This document shows positions 34,539 through 44,777 of a stretch of 64,000 bases of DNA, one piece after another. Made by a program: the position numbers and the translations under genes. Numbering within the stretch: the stretch's first letter is position 1; every line of letters starts with the position of its first letter. The DNA is from Nannobrachium achirus (lineage: Eukaryota > Chordata > Actinopteri > Myctophiformes > Myctophidae). A model generated the notes under the pieces. That model did not search any database and had not been told where the DNA came from. It worked only from the letters and a program-made list of their open reading frames with translations. Where the stretch lies: positions 57,125,222 to 57,189,221 of the forward strand of contig OY997656.1 of NCBI GenBank assembly GCA_963921795.1, given 5' to 3'.

Positions 34539-35810
34539 TGTAACAGGTTTTTAGGGGAGAGTTGTTACGACTCTATGTTCAGATACCTCTTTACACCAAT
34601 ACAGAGTGAATGACAGACGACTGTATAAAATATATTCCTTTTTATTACAATATCTAAATCATAAATACAAACAACTCATATGCAATAAAGGGTACCCTTT
34701 TGGAAACAATAAAATGTAAGCAACCTATTCAATTCATCAATGCAACAACAATAAAACAACAAGCAACATTAGTATAAAACGGTGGGAGGAAAGGGGCAAG
34801 GCAAGGTTAAGAATACCAACAGTTCAGTCCGGTCCGGTGGTGATTCCTGTCCGTGTTTTGCGTCTCGCCACGGTAGTGACGAGGCGCACAATATAGTTCA
34901 GTCCGATCCGCAAAGTCCAGTGCGGGACCTCCGCGTCGCCGCTCGCCGGCGTCCTGCACGCAGCTGCTCCGCTGTAGGAGGAGGAGGAGAACGGTACAAT
35001 AAGTGACAGCCCTTTAAGCAACCGGCACTTTCAAACTGTACAAACACACGCACGCTGGCGTGATCACTTTCCTTTATGAGGAGTAATGTAGGCCCATCAA
35101 TAAATCTCAGCCACTGCTGCTCTGCCCGTCTGCCGTCGTCACGTCACTCGTCTGGCCCAGCAACACCTCGGACACACAACAGGACTCGAATCACTCTCCA
35201 CAATAGTGCTCATAAAGAGCCTTTTAAACACGCCAGAGATGGAAAATAGTTACTTTCCTTTATCTGGACAATAGAGAGCGTTGAACACTGCAGATATCAT
35301 CGGCGATGGGAACTGGAGGAGACGGTCGGACCCACGGCTCGGTGAGGAGTGAAGTTTGGTCTGGTCCACTGGTACAGCGTGGAGAATAGAAGTTCTTGCC
35401 TACGACAAGTAGGGAGAAGAGAAGCGGCCACAGCGTGTGACCGACGGCAGCGGCAGCAGGAGTCTGTCTGGGTGGTGAGCGAGCCAGAGGTAGGAACTGA
35501 CGTTGCTTTTATTTGGGCGTGAGTTTTCACTGGCGAATGAATGCCTTGCTTTCTGTCCCGTGTCTGAGACTCTGCACACGGCTCTGTCGTCACACCTGAC
35601 AGGTAAAGAATATACTGTGGCATAAAAGTTCATTGTCCATCGCTGTCATAGCGCACAGTACACGTCAAAATATAACACAGAAATCAATAAATGATAATCA
35701 AAATCACAGCAAACTATAATAACTCCCAATATAAAATAACCAAGTCAGAATGCTTAACATTGGCCCGGTGCATTATCTGTGACACTTAAGGCATTATTCA
35801 TCCTATGACA
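34539..35810 (-). repeat. 5' LTR of Ty3/gypsy element
   Basis: 1272 bp, partner of 30269-31540. Confidence 0.95.
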
Positions 35811-37118
35811 TAAGCTGTGGAGTTCCCCAAGGTAGCATACTGGGACCTCTGTTGTTCCTAATATACGTGAACGTCATGGCATCTGCTTGCGACTGCAACC
35901 TGTTCCTGTTCGCGGATGACTCGGCTCTCCTAGTCTCGGGCAAGGACCACTTGCAGGTTGAAAAGACACTTAACTCTGAACTGAGTAAGATCTGCACATG
36001 GCTTAACGACAACAAATTATCAATTCACCTGGGCAAAACCGAGTCCATCCTCTTTGGATCAAATCATAACCTCAAAAAGGTAGAGAACTTCACAATCAAA
36101 GTGGGTGACAAGGTCATAACACGAAAAAACGAAATCTCCTACTTAGGATGTATCCTTGAAGCTAATCTTTCCAGCGAAAAGATGACTTCAAAAGTAATAC
36201 AAAAAATCAACCAACGAACTCGTTTCCTACAGAGGATCGCCCCAATGGTCAACTTCAACACACTGAAGACCATAGCTGGTGCAATAATCCAGCCCCTCTT
36301 TGACTATGGAGTCCACGTATGGTATCGTGACGCCCCACAAGCCCTAAAAACTAAACTCCAAACAGCCCAAAATAAACTAATTAGGGTCCTGCTTAACCTT
36401 CCCAATCAGACTCACCTCACCGCTACTCACCAGTTAAGAGTGGGGTGGCTCAGAGTAGATGACAGAGTACAGCAACTTGCAATGGGCCTGGTGTACAAGA
36501 TACACTACACCACTATGATACCCAAGTACCTGTCAAAATACTTTATAAACGTTAAGGATGTCCATAATTACAACACCAGAGGCAGTGCCACAGACCACGT
36601 TCAACCCAGAGTCAACTCAAAGAAAGGGTCGAACTCGTTCTTCTGCTACACCACAAAAATGTGGAATGCCTTACCGAAGGCCATAAAGGAGTGTGGATCA
36701 CTAGCATCCTTTAAAATTGCCCTAAAAAACCACTTACAGGCAGCAGCCGTTCACAACTGGTAAAAACCTAGCCCAACCCTACCCTCCCTGCCCCTTCCTT
36801 GTATATACTGTACATACTGATTGTTTAGACTTACTGTTACCTGCCCCTTCCTTGTATATATTGTATATACTGTACTTACTGATTGTATAGACCTACTGTT
36901 TTCTTTTTTTCTTTACATATCTACTGCATAGTACTGTGTTCTATTTGTCTGTCATTCAATGTTATATGAGATACTTTAATGGTTTCCTGTTGAAATAAGC
37001 TTAGTCTTTTCATGGATCTCCTTTTAGTAGACCTTGTACCAGTGAACTGTACCGTCATGAATCTGTACATTTTCCTATGCAAACTTCTAATAAAGCCTTC
37101 AATCAATCAATCAATAGC
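35811..37118 (+). pseudogene. LINE copy B, reverse transcriptase 3' part and tail
   Basis: It continues the frame interrupted at 30268. It contains GVPQGSILGPLLFLIYVN, the FADD motif in LFLFADDSALL, YNTRGSATDHVQ and MWNALPKAIKECGS. The ORF ends at 36763, and the 3' UTR runs to AATAAAGCC plus (TCAA)n at about 37095-37114. In the reading frame it is intact apart from the LTR insertion. Confidence 0.85.
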
Positions 37119-37261
37119 CTGTACAGTAGATATTTACAATAGAAGGGTCAGGCTGGGCTAGGTTTGTTTTTACCAGTTACGTGTGGCTGCCGCCTGCCTG
37201 TAGGTGTTTTTTTCAACCACAGCCTAGTCTTTTCATTTGGGCTTCTTTTCATAGATCTGGT
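37119..37261 (+). other. Inverted LINE 3' UTR relic and pre-insertion site
   Basis: 37140-37205 is the inverse of the LINE 3' UTR (AAGGGTCAGGCTGGGCTAGG, then TTTTACCAGTT). 37228-37262 (TCTTTTCATTTGGGCTTCTT, ATCTGGTTGCC) matches 11017-11053 and runs straight into the promoter, so it looks like the empty site of LINE copy A. Confidence 0.55.
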
Positions 37262-37400
37262 TGCCTGTTCCTCTCGCAGGATCTGGCAACGCAGCCGGAA
37301 CTCACGTGACCCGGAAGTGAAAACGCCGTGTGGACTGCAGATGTTTTCTCAACGGCGTGAATCAAAACAAAGAGCTATCAAAACTACGCCAGTGTTAAGG
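37262..37400 (+). promoter_or_regulatory. Putative ZNF-C promoter (E-box plus ETS site)
   Basis: TCACGTGAC (37302-37310, a perfect CACGTG E-box) is directly followed by CCGGAAGTG (37311-37319, ETS/GABP consensus). The surrounding 120 bp is conserved with ZNF-B. Function is inferred. Confidence 0.55.
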
Positions 37401-37551
37401 CGAATCTCCGCTCTCAAACTACCAGCCTCACGTCAGTGGCGACGCTGCTCTGCTAGCTGGGAGCTGTCTATTAGTAACTTATACTTTATTTTATATCGTA
37501 AAGGTTGGGGCAGCTTCTTTTAGGTAGAGACGACTAGGCTCTCTTTTTTTT

Positions 37552-38070
37552 AGCGCTTGTTGTTTGTGTAGAACAACAGACATCAAACAGACAGAGCGCT
37601 TGTTGTTTGTGTAGAACAACAGACATCAAACAGACAGAGCGCTTGTTGTTTGTGTAGAACAACAGACATCAAACAGACAGAGCGCTTGTTGTTTGTGTAG
37701 AACAACAGACATCAAACAGACAGAGCGCTTGTTGTTTGTGTAGAACAACAGACATCAAACAGACAGAGCGCTTGTTGTTTGTGTAGAACAACAGACATCA
37801 AACAGACAGAGCGCTTGTTGTTTGTGTAGAACAACAGACATCAAACAGACAGAGCGCATGTTGTTTGTGTAGAACAACAGACATCAAACAGACAGAGCGC
37901 TTGTTGTTTGTGTAGAACAACAGACATCAAACAGACAGAGCGCTTGTTGTTTGTGTAGAACAACAGACATCAAACAGACAGAGCGCTTGTTGTTTGTGTA
38001 GAACAACAGACATCAAACAGACAGAGCGCTGGTCGTTTGTGTAGAACAACAGACATCAAACAGACAGAGC
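37552..38070 (+). repeat. 43-bp minisatellite upstream of ZNF-C exon 1 (12 units)
   Basis: Same unit as 13320-13790, here 12 copies and more uniform; only the last units vary (GCGCATG, GCGCTGGTCG). It ends five bases before the first ATG. Confidence 0.92.
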
Positions 38071-38074
38071 TCAT

Positions 38075-38336
38075 ATGGTGGAAACAATGTCTCCACAGAG
38101 CAGAGCTCCTTGGTGTCAGATGGAGGCTGTTAGGAGGTCTATTAATGAACACATGACGTCAGTGGGAGAGGAGATAGTGGAGATACTGTGTGTTTTACAA
38201 CAACAACACAAGGTTGATGATGTTTGCTGTGAGAAGAAGATGGACGTCAAGGTGTTTGTGTTGGAGCGCCTCAGTGTGGCCGCTCAGTGGATGTGCAGCC
38301 TCTTCCAGAGAGAGATGGAGAAACTACACACTGCAG
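38075..38336 (+). CDS. ZNF-C exon 1
   Basis: Encodes the same N-terminal module as ZNF-B exon 1, nearly identical in sequence. Two in-frame ATGs (38075, 38087) are possible starts; ZNF-B can use only the equivalent of the second. The donor is CAG|GTTGGC, phase 1. With exon 2 the length is a multiple of three (462 or 466 residues). Confidence 0.8.
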
Positions 38337-38340
38337 GTTG

Positions 38341-38406
<66 letters not shown>
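38341..38406. repeat. (CA)n microsatellite after ZNF-C exon 1
   Basis: About 32 CA units beginning next to the splice donor. Confidence 0.95.
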
Positions 38407-38408
<2 letters not shown>

Positions 38409-38599
38409 CTACTACTCAATTCAAATGAGCTTTATTGGCATGAGAAACAAACTTTTACATTGCCAAAGACATGTCAAAATATAATTAAAGAATCACACTT
38501 ATTGTGAAGTGAGCAGTGCTATTTATGAGTTAATTTCATTAAGCGTCCCGCAAACCTTGATCTATGTGACCCTGGGCGTACAACACACTTTGGGTGCTT

Positions 38600-38962
38600 T
38601 GTAGGACAGATGTAGGACAGATGTAGGCCAGATGTAGGACAGGTGTAGACCAGATGTAGGACAGATATAGGACAGATGTAGGACAGATGTAGACCATATG
38701 TAGGACAGATATAGGACAGATGTAGGACAGATATAGGACAGATGTAGGACAGATATAGGACAGATGTAGGACAGGTGTAGACTAGATGTAGGACAGGTGT
38801 AGACCAGATGTAGGACAGGTGTAGACTAGATGTAGGACATGTAGACCAGATGTAGGACAGGTGTAGACTAGATGTAGGACAGATGTAGGACAGGTGTAGA
38901 CCAGATGTAGACCAGATGTAGGACAGGTGTAGACCAGATGTAGGACAGATGTAGACCAGATG
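38600..38962. repeat. Degenerate GATGTAGGACA minisatellite
   Basis: Roughly thirty 11-12-bp units alternate TGTAGGACAGA and TGTAGACCAGA. The 190-residue minus-strand ORF here is a product of the repeat. Confidence 0.9.
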
Positions 38963-39074
38963 AAAATGTATCCGTGAGGCGTGACGCCTCATGTCACGCT
39001 GAGGCATGATCTGATGTCTTGATGACTTCAGATCCCTGATGTCATCAACACACGACACGTCCTTGTCCCTTTCA

Positions 39075-40110
39075 TGCCCATATATGGACATCTCTTATGT
39101 CATCAAGATTAAGCCCATATCGGGGAATGCCCATATATGGACATATTGTGTCAGTCTCATGTGGTCTATGAGCAGCAATATTTTGCAGTCATTTGGAACA
39201 AATAGAAGCATTGTTTTTTTTTGTTTTTTTTTTCAGAACAATTTAAATAAATAAAAAAAGGCATATTTAAAATGTGTTTAAATGTAGCAGCTCTGTTTAT
39301 GTGAGCAGTAGGTCTAGAGGTCACTCAATAGTGTGTGGTCCAATAGGGTGGTTGTATTTCATTCTCTAGCCTTCTTTTATCACAACACTTCACACATCTT
39401 ACTGCTGTGTTTGCATATTGTTGTATTTCTCCCAGTAGTTATGGGAGTTTGTTGTTGTCGGTCATGTTTTCAAACTCTCTTTGGGTGTATGTAATCCAGT
39501 GGTGTGTTCTACCGTGTAACGCAAACTATATATGGACACGCCACGACACGGTGGGGTCTACGGATTCCTTACACGTGTACGTCCCTGACACTTGTACGTC
39601 CTTAAGTCCATGTACGTCCTTAAGTCCATATATAGACATGTACTTATATCCATATATGGAGTTACAAATGTGCAGTTGGGTACGTGTATATCTTTATCTC
39701 CATATATGGAGTTCCAGATGTGTCACTGGGTCGGCCTTGCAGAGAAAAAAGGTGGCTAAAATGTGCCAGAATAATTACATTTTATATTAATTGTACATGT
39801 ATTAACGGTCCGGTTTGCTGGAACACTTGCCTCGAAGGCGAGTGGTTGCCAGCCAAATCTACACGCCATTGGTGGTCTTTGGGAGTTAGTGATGTTTTCT
39901 GTTTATGTAAGGTTGCTGAATGATAATCACAAGATCTTTCTACTGGTTATTCCACAGACCACCACAGGGAGAGGTCTACAGCATCGGGAGAAATCGCCTC
40001 CAAAAGATATTCAGCGTTGTCAGAGGAACAGCGAGAGATGGATGAGGGACATGGAATGTCTGATGCAAGGATGCAACCTGTAGTAAAGTTGGACAGGATA
40101 GGTATGTACT
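39075..40110 (+). other. ZNF-C intron, duplicon copy of 1-1090
   Basis: Collinear with the window start. It contains four perfect CCATATATGG boxes (39078, 39131, 39650, 39700). No gene. Confidence 0.75.
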
Positions 40111-40259
40111 AAAGCAATAAGCCACAAGAGGCGAGTGGTTACCGGGGGAGTACCGGCTGAGAGGGTCGGAAACACTCGGCTGCGCCTCGTGTTTCCCAAC
40201 GCCTCTCAGCCGGTGTATACTCCCCCGGTAACCACAAGCCTCGCGTGGCTTATTGCTTT
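40111..40259. mobile_element. ~149-bp palindromic element
   Basis: The arms AAAGCAATAAGCCACAAGAG and TGGCTTATTGCTTT pair over about 60 bp. The loop carries ACTCGGCTGCGCCTCGT, also found in the loop of 50245-50390. It interrupts the 47-bp repeat unit of the duplicon. Confidence 0.75.
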
Positions 40260-40901
40260 TCTAAAATATTGCAACATGAAAATAATAGCATTGCATTATT
40301 TAAAGAAAAAAGTACACTTCTCCGCCACCAGGGAGAGACATGTCCTTGCGTTTACCAGCCACAAACGGGACTTACGGAAGCCAGTGTGTGTTTACAAAGT
40401 CACGTCATTCTTTTTTTTTTTGCCAAAAAAATAGGGAAACAACACTTGTGTTATATCAGTCTCATGTTAAGTAGTTAAGAACCATATTCGATCCATTCAC
40501 ATGTTTATTTTCATCCAGATTTAGCTGCTATGTGGGGGTGAACATCACATCAAAAACGCTAGCATAGCAACCTAAGCTAAACAGCCGAGTGGTGCCTGGA
40601 GAATAGAGGGCGCTTGTTGCCTTAACAAGCCCCGCCCGGAGCCATTCAGTCACTGTCCTAAGCATGCGGGTGGTGCTTAGAAGCACCCGCACGGCAGGAT
40701 TTGAGAGGAAATCAAACGCTCGCTTCTCTAGTTCAGCCTCACGGCACAGTGGAAAGAAATAACGCACCTGGCTTTGATATAAACTGATTCAAGGTATGGG
40801 TTACAGTCTCAGGTATACCATGGCAACCAGCCAATCAGAATCAAGGAATGGAACTAGACGTTTTAGAATGTTTATTAACAAACTGTAGTAATGATGTACA
40901 G
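40260..40901. other. Repeat-like spacer, no gene
   Basis: Continues from the palindrome to AATCAGAATCAAGGAATGGA (40846-40865) and then back to duplicon sequence at about 40868. It may be the body of a larger DNA element; no terminus is clear. Confidence 0.4.
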
Positions 40902-42324
40902 CAGGGTTCCCCAATTAGTTTTCCCCAAGGGCCGAATTATGTCTAGGATACCAAGCCGAGGGCCACAGCATTGCAGGGGGTGGTGGCGGCGTTCCTGCTA
41001 CTCCAGCAACAGTTAAGATATACTAGTGCAGTGTTTCGTAACCACTGTGCCGCGGACCTTTGGTGTGCCCTTTGAAATTTGACAGTGAAGTCACAATTTA
41101 AGGACTTTTAAAACCTGTTTTATTACCTCAAGAAAGAAAGTAAAATGGACCATTACTGCATCAAAAATAATCAACAAACTATATAAAAACTGGTTAAACA
41201 TTGGCCAAATTGTAAAATAATATAAGAAAGAGGCAAACATTTTGGAAATAGCCACACACTCCATATATCTGTGTGCCCTGGGATCTTTTGGCTATGGAAA
41301 GTGTGCCCTGGAGGAAAAAAGGTTGAGCAACACTGTTGCTGCTCTTATAGGGTGTGCCAAATGTAGTAATAAGAGCGGCCATTTCTTGGGTAAACACAGC
41401 CTTACACAGGTGTTCTGATTACTATAGCACTAGACTATAGCATTAGTTCTATGCAATCAAACAATTGAAACACCTGTGTTTTGACCCAAGAAATGGCCGC
41501 TAAGGACTACAATGACGTAGCCGCTGGCACACACTATACCACCATTATAATTATTATGAGAAATGCACTCCTAAAAGTTTGAACAAAATAAGTTAAAAAA
41601 CAATTAACCAGTCTGCATGAAAAGTATGCATCTGTATTACAGCAGCTAGTTGAACAATGCAGAGACATGATTGCCTTCCTTTGATTCATTAACGAGGGGC
41701 CGTCAACTACTTATTGGCAACACCTGCCAGCTGGACACAGACACACACACTGTATTTCTCATTTCTCCAATATGATTTAAAATGATTAAGGATTACTGTG
41801 ATTATGGTAAGCTTACGTTTCACATCGCACTCTTCATACCTGTAACTTTCACTATTCCCCGAATGTTTTTTTTTTTTTTGCTGGGGTTAGTGGGGGCCGG
41901 ACAGAACCCCCCCCGCGGGCCGCAAATGGCCCGCGGGCCGCCTATTGGGGAAGCGTTATTAGGATTCACGCCGCAGCTCCAGGCGGAGCCGCTCGTTTCG
42001 TGTCTCCAGCGTCGGCATAGTTTTACTGAGGTTATGTTCAGGGTTAGGGTTAGAGTTAGGCATAGTTTTACTGAGGTTATGTTTAGGGTTAGGGTTAGAG
42101 TTAGGCATAGTTTTACTGAGGTTATGTTTAGGGTTAGGGTTAGAGTTGGGCATAGTTTTACTGAGGTTAGGTTTAGGTGGTCATCCCACCCGGCACCTCC
42201 GCACGGTGCAAAAGAAGCGCTCCCTAGCTCCGGTTCAGCCAATCAAAAGCGTCCATGAAGCGTCCATGGGCGGGGTTTGCCTGGAGCTGCGGCGTGAATC
42301 CTAATAACGCATTGGGGAACCCTG
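40902..42324. mobile_element. 1423-bp hAT element with nested insertions
   Basis: The termini CAGGGTTCCCCAATTAG and the inverse (ATTGGGGAACCCTG) are flanked by the perfect 8-bp duplication ATGTACAG (40894-40901, 42325-42332). Inside are a second hAT-like part (about 41035-41333), a palindromic MITE (about 41369-41512), an inverted pair beginning GCGTTATTAGGATTCACGCC (41953 and 42278-42312), and a 45-bp tandem with TTAGGG. Confidence 0.8.
42018..42172. repeat. 45-bp tandem with TTAGGGTTAGGG
   Basis: Three to four units of TAGTTTTACTGAGGTTATGT followed by TTAGGGTTAGGGTTAGAGTTAGG. The telomere-like hexamers are only two per unit. Confidence 0.85.
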
Positions 42325-42332
42325 ATGTACAG

Positions 42333-43215
42333 GATAGGTATGTAGTGTTTTATTAACAACCTGTAGTAAAGTTGGACAGGATAGGTATGTAGTGTTTTAT
42401 TAACAACCTGTAGTAAAGTTGGACAGGATAGGTATGTACTGTTTTATTAACAACCTGTAGTAAAGTTGGACAGGATAGGTATGTACTGTTTTATTAACAA
42501 CCTGTAGTAAAGTTGGACAGGATAGGTATGTACTGTTTTATTAACAACCTGTAGTAAAGTTGGACAGGATAGGTATGTAGTGTTTTATTAACAACCTGTA
42601 GTAAAGTTGGACAGGATAGGTATGTACTGTTTTATTAACAACCTGTAGTAAAGTTGGACAGGATAGGTATGTACTGTTTTATTAACAACCTGTAGTAAAG
42701 TTGGACAGGATAGGTATGTACTGTTTTATTAACTCATTTGATGCCTTTTCTAAATGGCCGCCAAGTTCCAGGATGCCATTCCATGTAATTTTTAGTGCAC
42801 GGATCAATTTTTTGTGCACGGATCGTGCACGCCCATGCCTAGATCATGCACCATATGTGTGCACAATGTTCACAGCTTTCAAACAAAAAAATCCGCTTGG
42901 AAATCCGTTCAGGCATTCATGAGATAGAAGCCATTGTTTTCTTCAAATGTAAACAAACATGGCTGCCGTGCCATTTTGAAAGATGTGGTTGGTATGGGGG
43001 TTAAACATGCAATTTCGCGATTGTGATCATGCCTACTACATTTTTAGAGGTCAAAAGAAACAATTCTTTCTTCAAAATGGCTGCCAACTCGGGAAACTCG
43101 GGCTGTGGCAGCCTGGAACTACTGTAATAAACTCCGGGAAACTCGGGAGGGGGCAGCAAATGAGTTAACAACCTGTAGTAAAGTTGGACAGGATAGGTAT
43201 GTACTGCTTTATTAC
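42333..43215. repeat. 47-bp minisatellite of ZNF-C intron
   Basis: About nine units of AACAACCTGTAGTAAAGTTG continuing GACAGGATAGGTATGTACTGTTTTATT, period 47. It is split by a TTAA element at 42733-43164. ZNF-A has only two units (1030-1116). Confidence 0.92.
42733..43164. mobile_element. 432-bp element with TTAA target duplication
   Basis: The ends CTCATTTGATGCC and GGCAGCAAATGAG are inverted repeats flanked by TTAA (42729-42732, 43165-43168). The insertion is proven by the interrupted 47-bp repeat. A decayed inverted copy lies at 4188-4605. Confidence 0.85.
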
Positions 43216-43421
43216 TAGAATTGTTCCTATCCTATTTCTAACCTATTCGCCATTTCATAATTACTCTTGCCTTTCATTCAAAAGGATTTTATACCAATCC
43301 TATCGATGTGAGTTATGCAATAGGCCTATTCAGTCAGTTCAATTCATACTGTCTAATCTATTCACATTTCTATTTACATACAAACCTGTAAGTTGACAAA
43401 GTAGGCAGGTTATGTATTCAG

Positions 43422-44300
43422 TCAGTCTTGTCCGTTTTTTTTTTTTTTTCTTTTTTTCTCTGCGTTCTGCAATTGCAACTCAGGTTCTATCACGTCTTTC
43501 CAGAAAGCCTCTGCCTTTACATGATCCGTGAATCTCTTTGATTCTTCTTTGTGGGTTATGAATATGATCAGCGTGGCCGGATGGATTATTCCTTGTTTCG
43601 CATTTGCTTTCCATAGTTTTTCTCTTACTTTTCGTAAACTTGCTCTCTGTTTAGCCATTTCAGCCGCCTGGTCCGCGAAGATCCTCGGCTTCATTCCACG
43701 CACCTCCATCACGCCGTTCTTCTTGTTAACAATCTTTTCTTTCACCGTGTAGTCCTTCATCGTTACGATCATGACTCTGTTTCGCGATTTCACCACAGGT
43801 CCCACTCTATGAGCCACTTCAACCTCCGGCGCCAGCGATAGTTTGTCTTTAAACATTTCCTCCAGGAGTGATGCCATGTAGCTTGTGGGATTTCCCTTTT
43901 CTATAGCAGAAGTGAGGCCAACCACTTTTATTTTGAATCTTTTACTGTAGCTTTCCAGCCGCTCAGCCTTGTTTTTTAATTCATCATTCTCCTTTCGGAG
44001 TAGTTCATTTGACTGCTCCAGGGCTACAAGGCGAGCGTCCATAGTATTCAGTGTTTCCTCAACTTCTACAAGTTTGCTGTTGCACTCAGAGATATCGGTC
44101 TTTAGAGTGTCAAGCTGTGGTTGCAGTTTGTCTAACACCGCATTGATTTCTTCTCTCATTGTGCGAATCAGAGTCGGCAGATCATCTCCCATTGTTGTCA
44201 CTTCACTCACTTGTTCACCTGCAGCAGCCTCGCTTTTCTCCGTATGCGCTTGTTGTCTCGTAGTTATCTTCCGTGTTATCGCCGCTGTCTTTGGAGGCAT
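43422..44300 (-). CDS. L1-type ORF1 protein, complete and open
   Basis: 292 residues, no stop or frameshift. N-terminal basic/acidic leader (MPPKTAAITRKITTRQQ), a long coiled coil (about residues 45-115, LDKLQPQLDTLKTDISECN and LLRKENDELKNKAERLE), then an RRM-like part (KRFKIKVVGL, VEVAHRVGP) and a C-terminal domain with IFADQAAEMAKQRASL and a Lys-rich tail. This order fits the L1 ORF1 nucleic-acid chaperone that coats LINE RNA. No ORF2 follows: within 200 bp the sequence returns towards ZNF-C intron sequence. It may be an ORF1-only (HAL1-like) element or an internally deleted L1. Confidence 0.8.
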   Translation of the reverse strand: MPPKTAAITRKITTRQQAHTEKSEAAAGEQVSEVTTMGDDLPTLIRTMREEINAVLDKLQPQLDTLKTDISECNSKLVEVEETLNTMDARLVALEQSNELLRKENDELKNKAERLESYSKRFKIKVVGLTSAIEKGNPTSYMASLLEEMFKDKLSLAPEVEVAHRVGPVVKSRNRVMIVTMKDYTVKEKIVNKKNGVMEVRGMKPRIFADQAAEMAKQRASLRKVREKLWKANAKQGIIHPATLIIFITHKEESKRFTDHVKAEAFWKDVIEPELQLQNAEKKRKKKKNGQD

Positions 44301-44777
44301 CCCGCGGTAGTCAAGGTCTCAAGTGAGGCAGTTTTACATGCATTATTTACTTGTCGCTAAATGTATGATTTCATTGTTTAGCCACAGTTTTCCAAGTTTT
44401 TGTCGGACCTTGGCGTTCTCACCGCATGTTCAGCCCTGGCGCATGTCTGACGTCATCAAGTAGATCCTAGATTGATTGATTGATTGATCAATATATCAAT
44501 TTTAATACTTTATCAGTCTACTTTTAAACAGCATGGAGGTACTTTGCTGTACCTCTATGCTGTTTGTTACAGTTAGATAACAATATTTAACACACACATA
44601 CGTGTTAATGATCCAAATTAAATATGCGTTCTATCATCATAATTCATTTGTCGGGTAATCAAAGTAAATAATGTATCGATTCTGGTTGCCAGACCCACCT
44701 GTTCTTATTTAGTAACTGTTTGGTCAGTCCATTTTTGGAACCCATTGTTCAGTATTGTTATTTTGTTATTTTCCTAG
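44301..44777 (+). other. L1 5' UTR and end of ZNF-C intron
   Basis: 44301 to about 44460 is probably the 5' UTR of the L1-type element. From about 44465 the sequence is homologous to 2320-2643 and 17690-18482, ending in the acceptor TTTTCCTAG (44769-44777). Confidence 0.65.

Larger units (their letters stand above)
30269..35810 (-). mobile_element. Ty3/gypsy LTR retrotransposon lacking gag
   Basis: Two 1272-bp LTRs (30269-31540 and 34539-35810) with TG...CA ends enclose a 2998-bp interior, flanked by the 4-bp duplication TAAG (30265-30268, 35811-35814). The LTRs differ at only about four positions by eye, so insertion was recent. The primer-binding site is next to the right LTR and the polypurine tract next to the left one, so the element reads right to left. 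Only RT-RNase H-integrase is present: gag, protease and the start of RT are missing between the primer-binding site and 34389. It would need help in trans to move. Confidence 0.92.

Noticed and set aside
30512-35633. Identical ORF sets at 30512-31363 and 34782-35633
   Set aside because: They lie inside the two LTRs and are duplicated with them; no known domain.
13320-38070. Regular direct repeats that could be mistaken for a CRISPR array
   Set aside because: Units are contiguous 43-bp copies without unique spacers, in an animal genome; they are minisatellites. The same holds for 42333-43215 and 62720-63227.
38519-39091. 190-codon minus-strand ORF
   Set aside because: It is a translation of the 11-12-bp GATGTAGGACA repeat.
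42018-42172. Chromosome-end telomere repeat
   Set aside because: Only two consecutive TTAGGG per 45-bp unit, inside a hAT element with target duplications.
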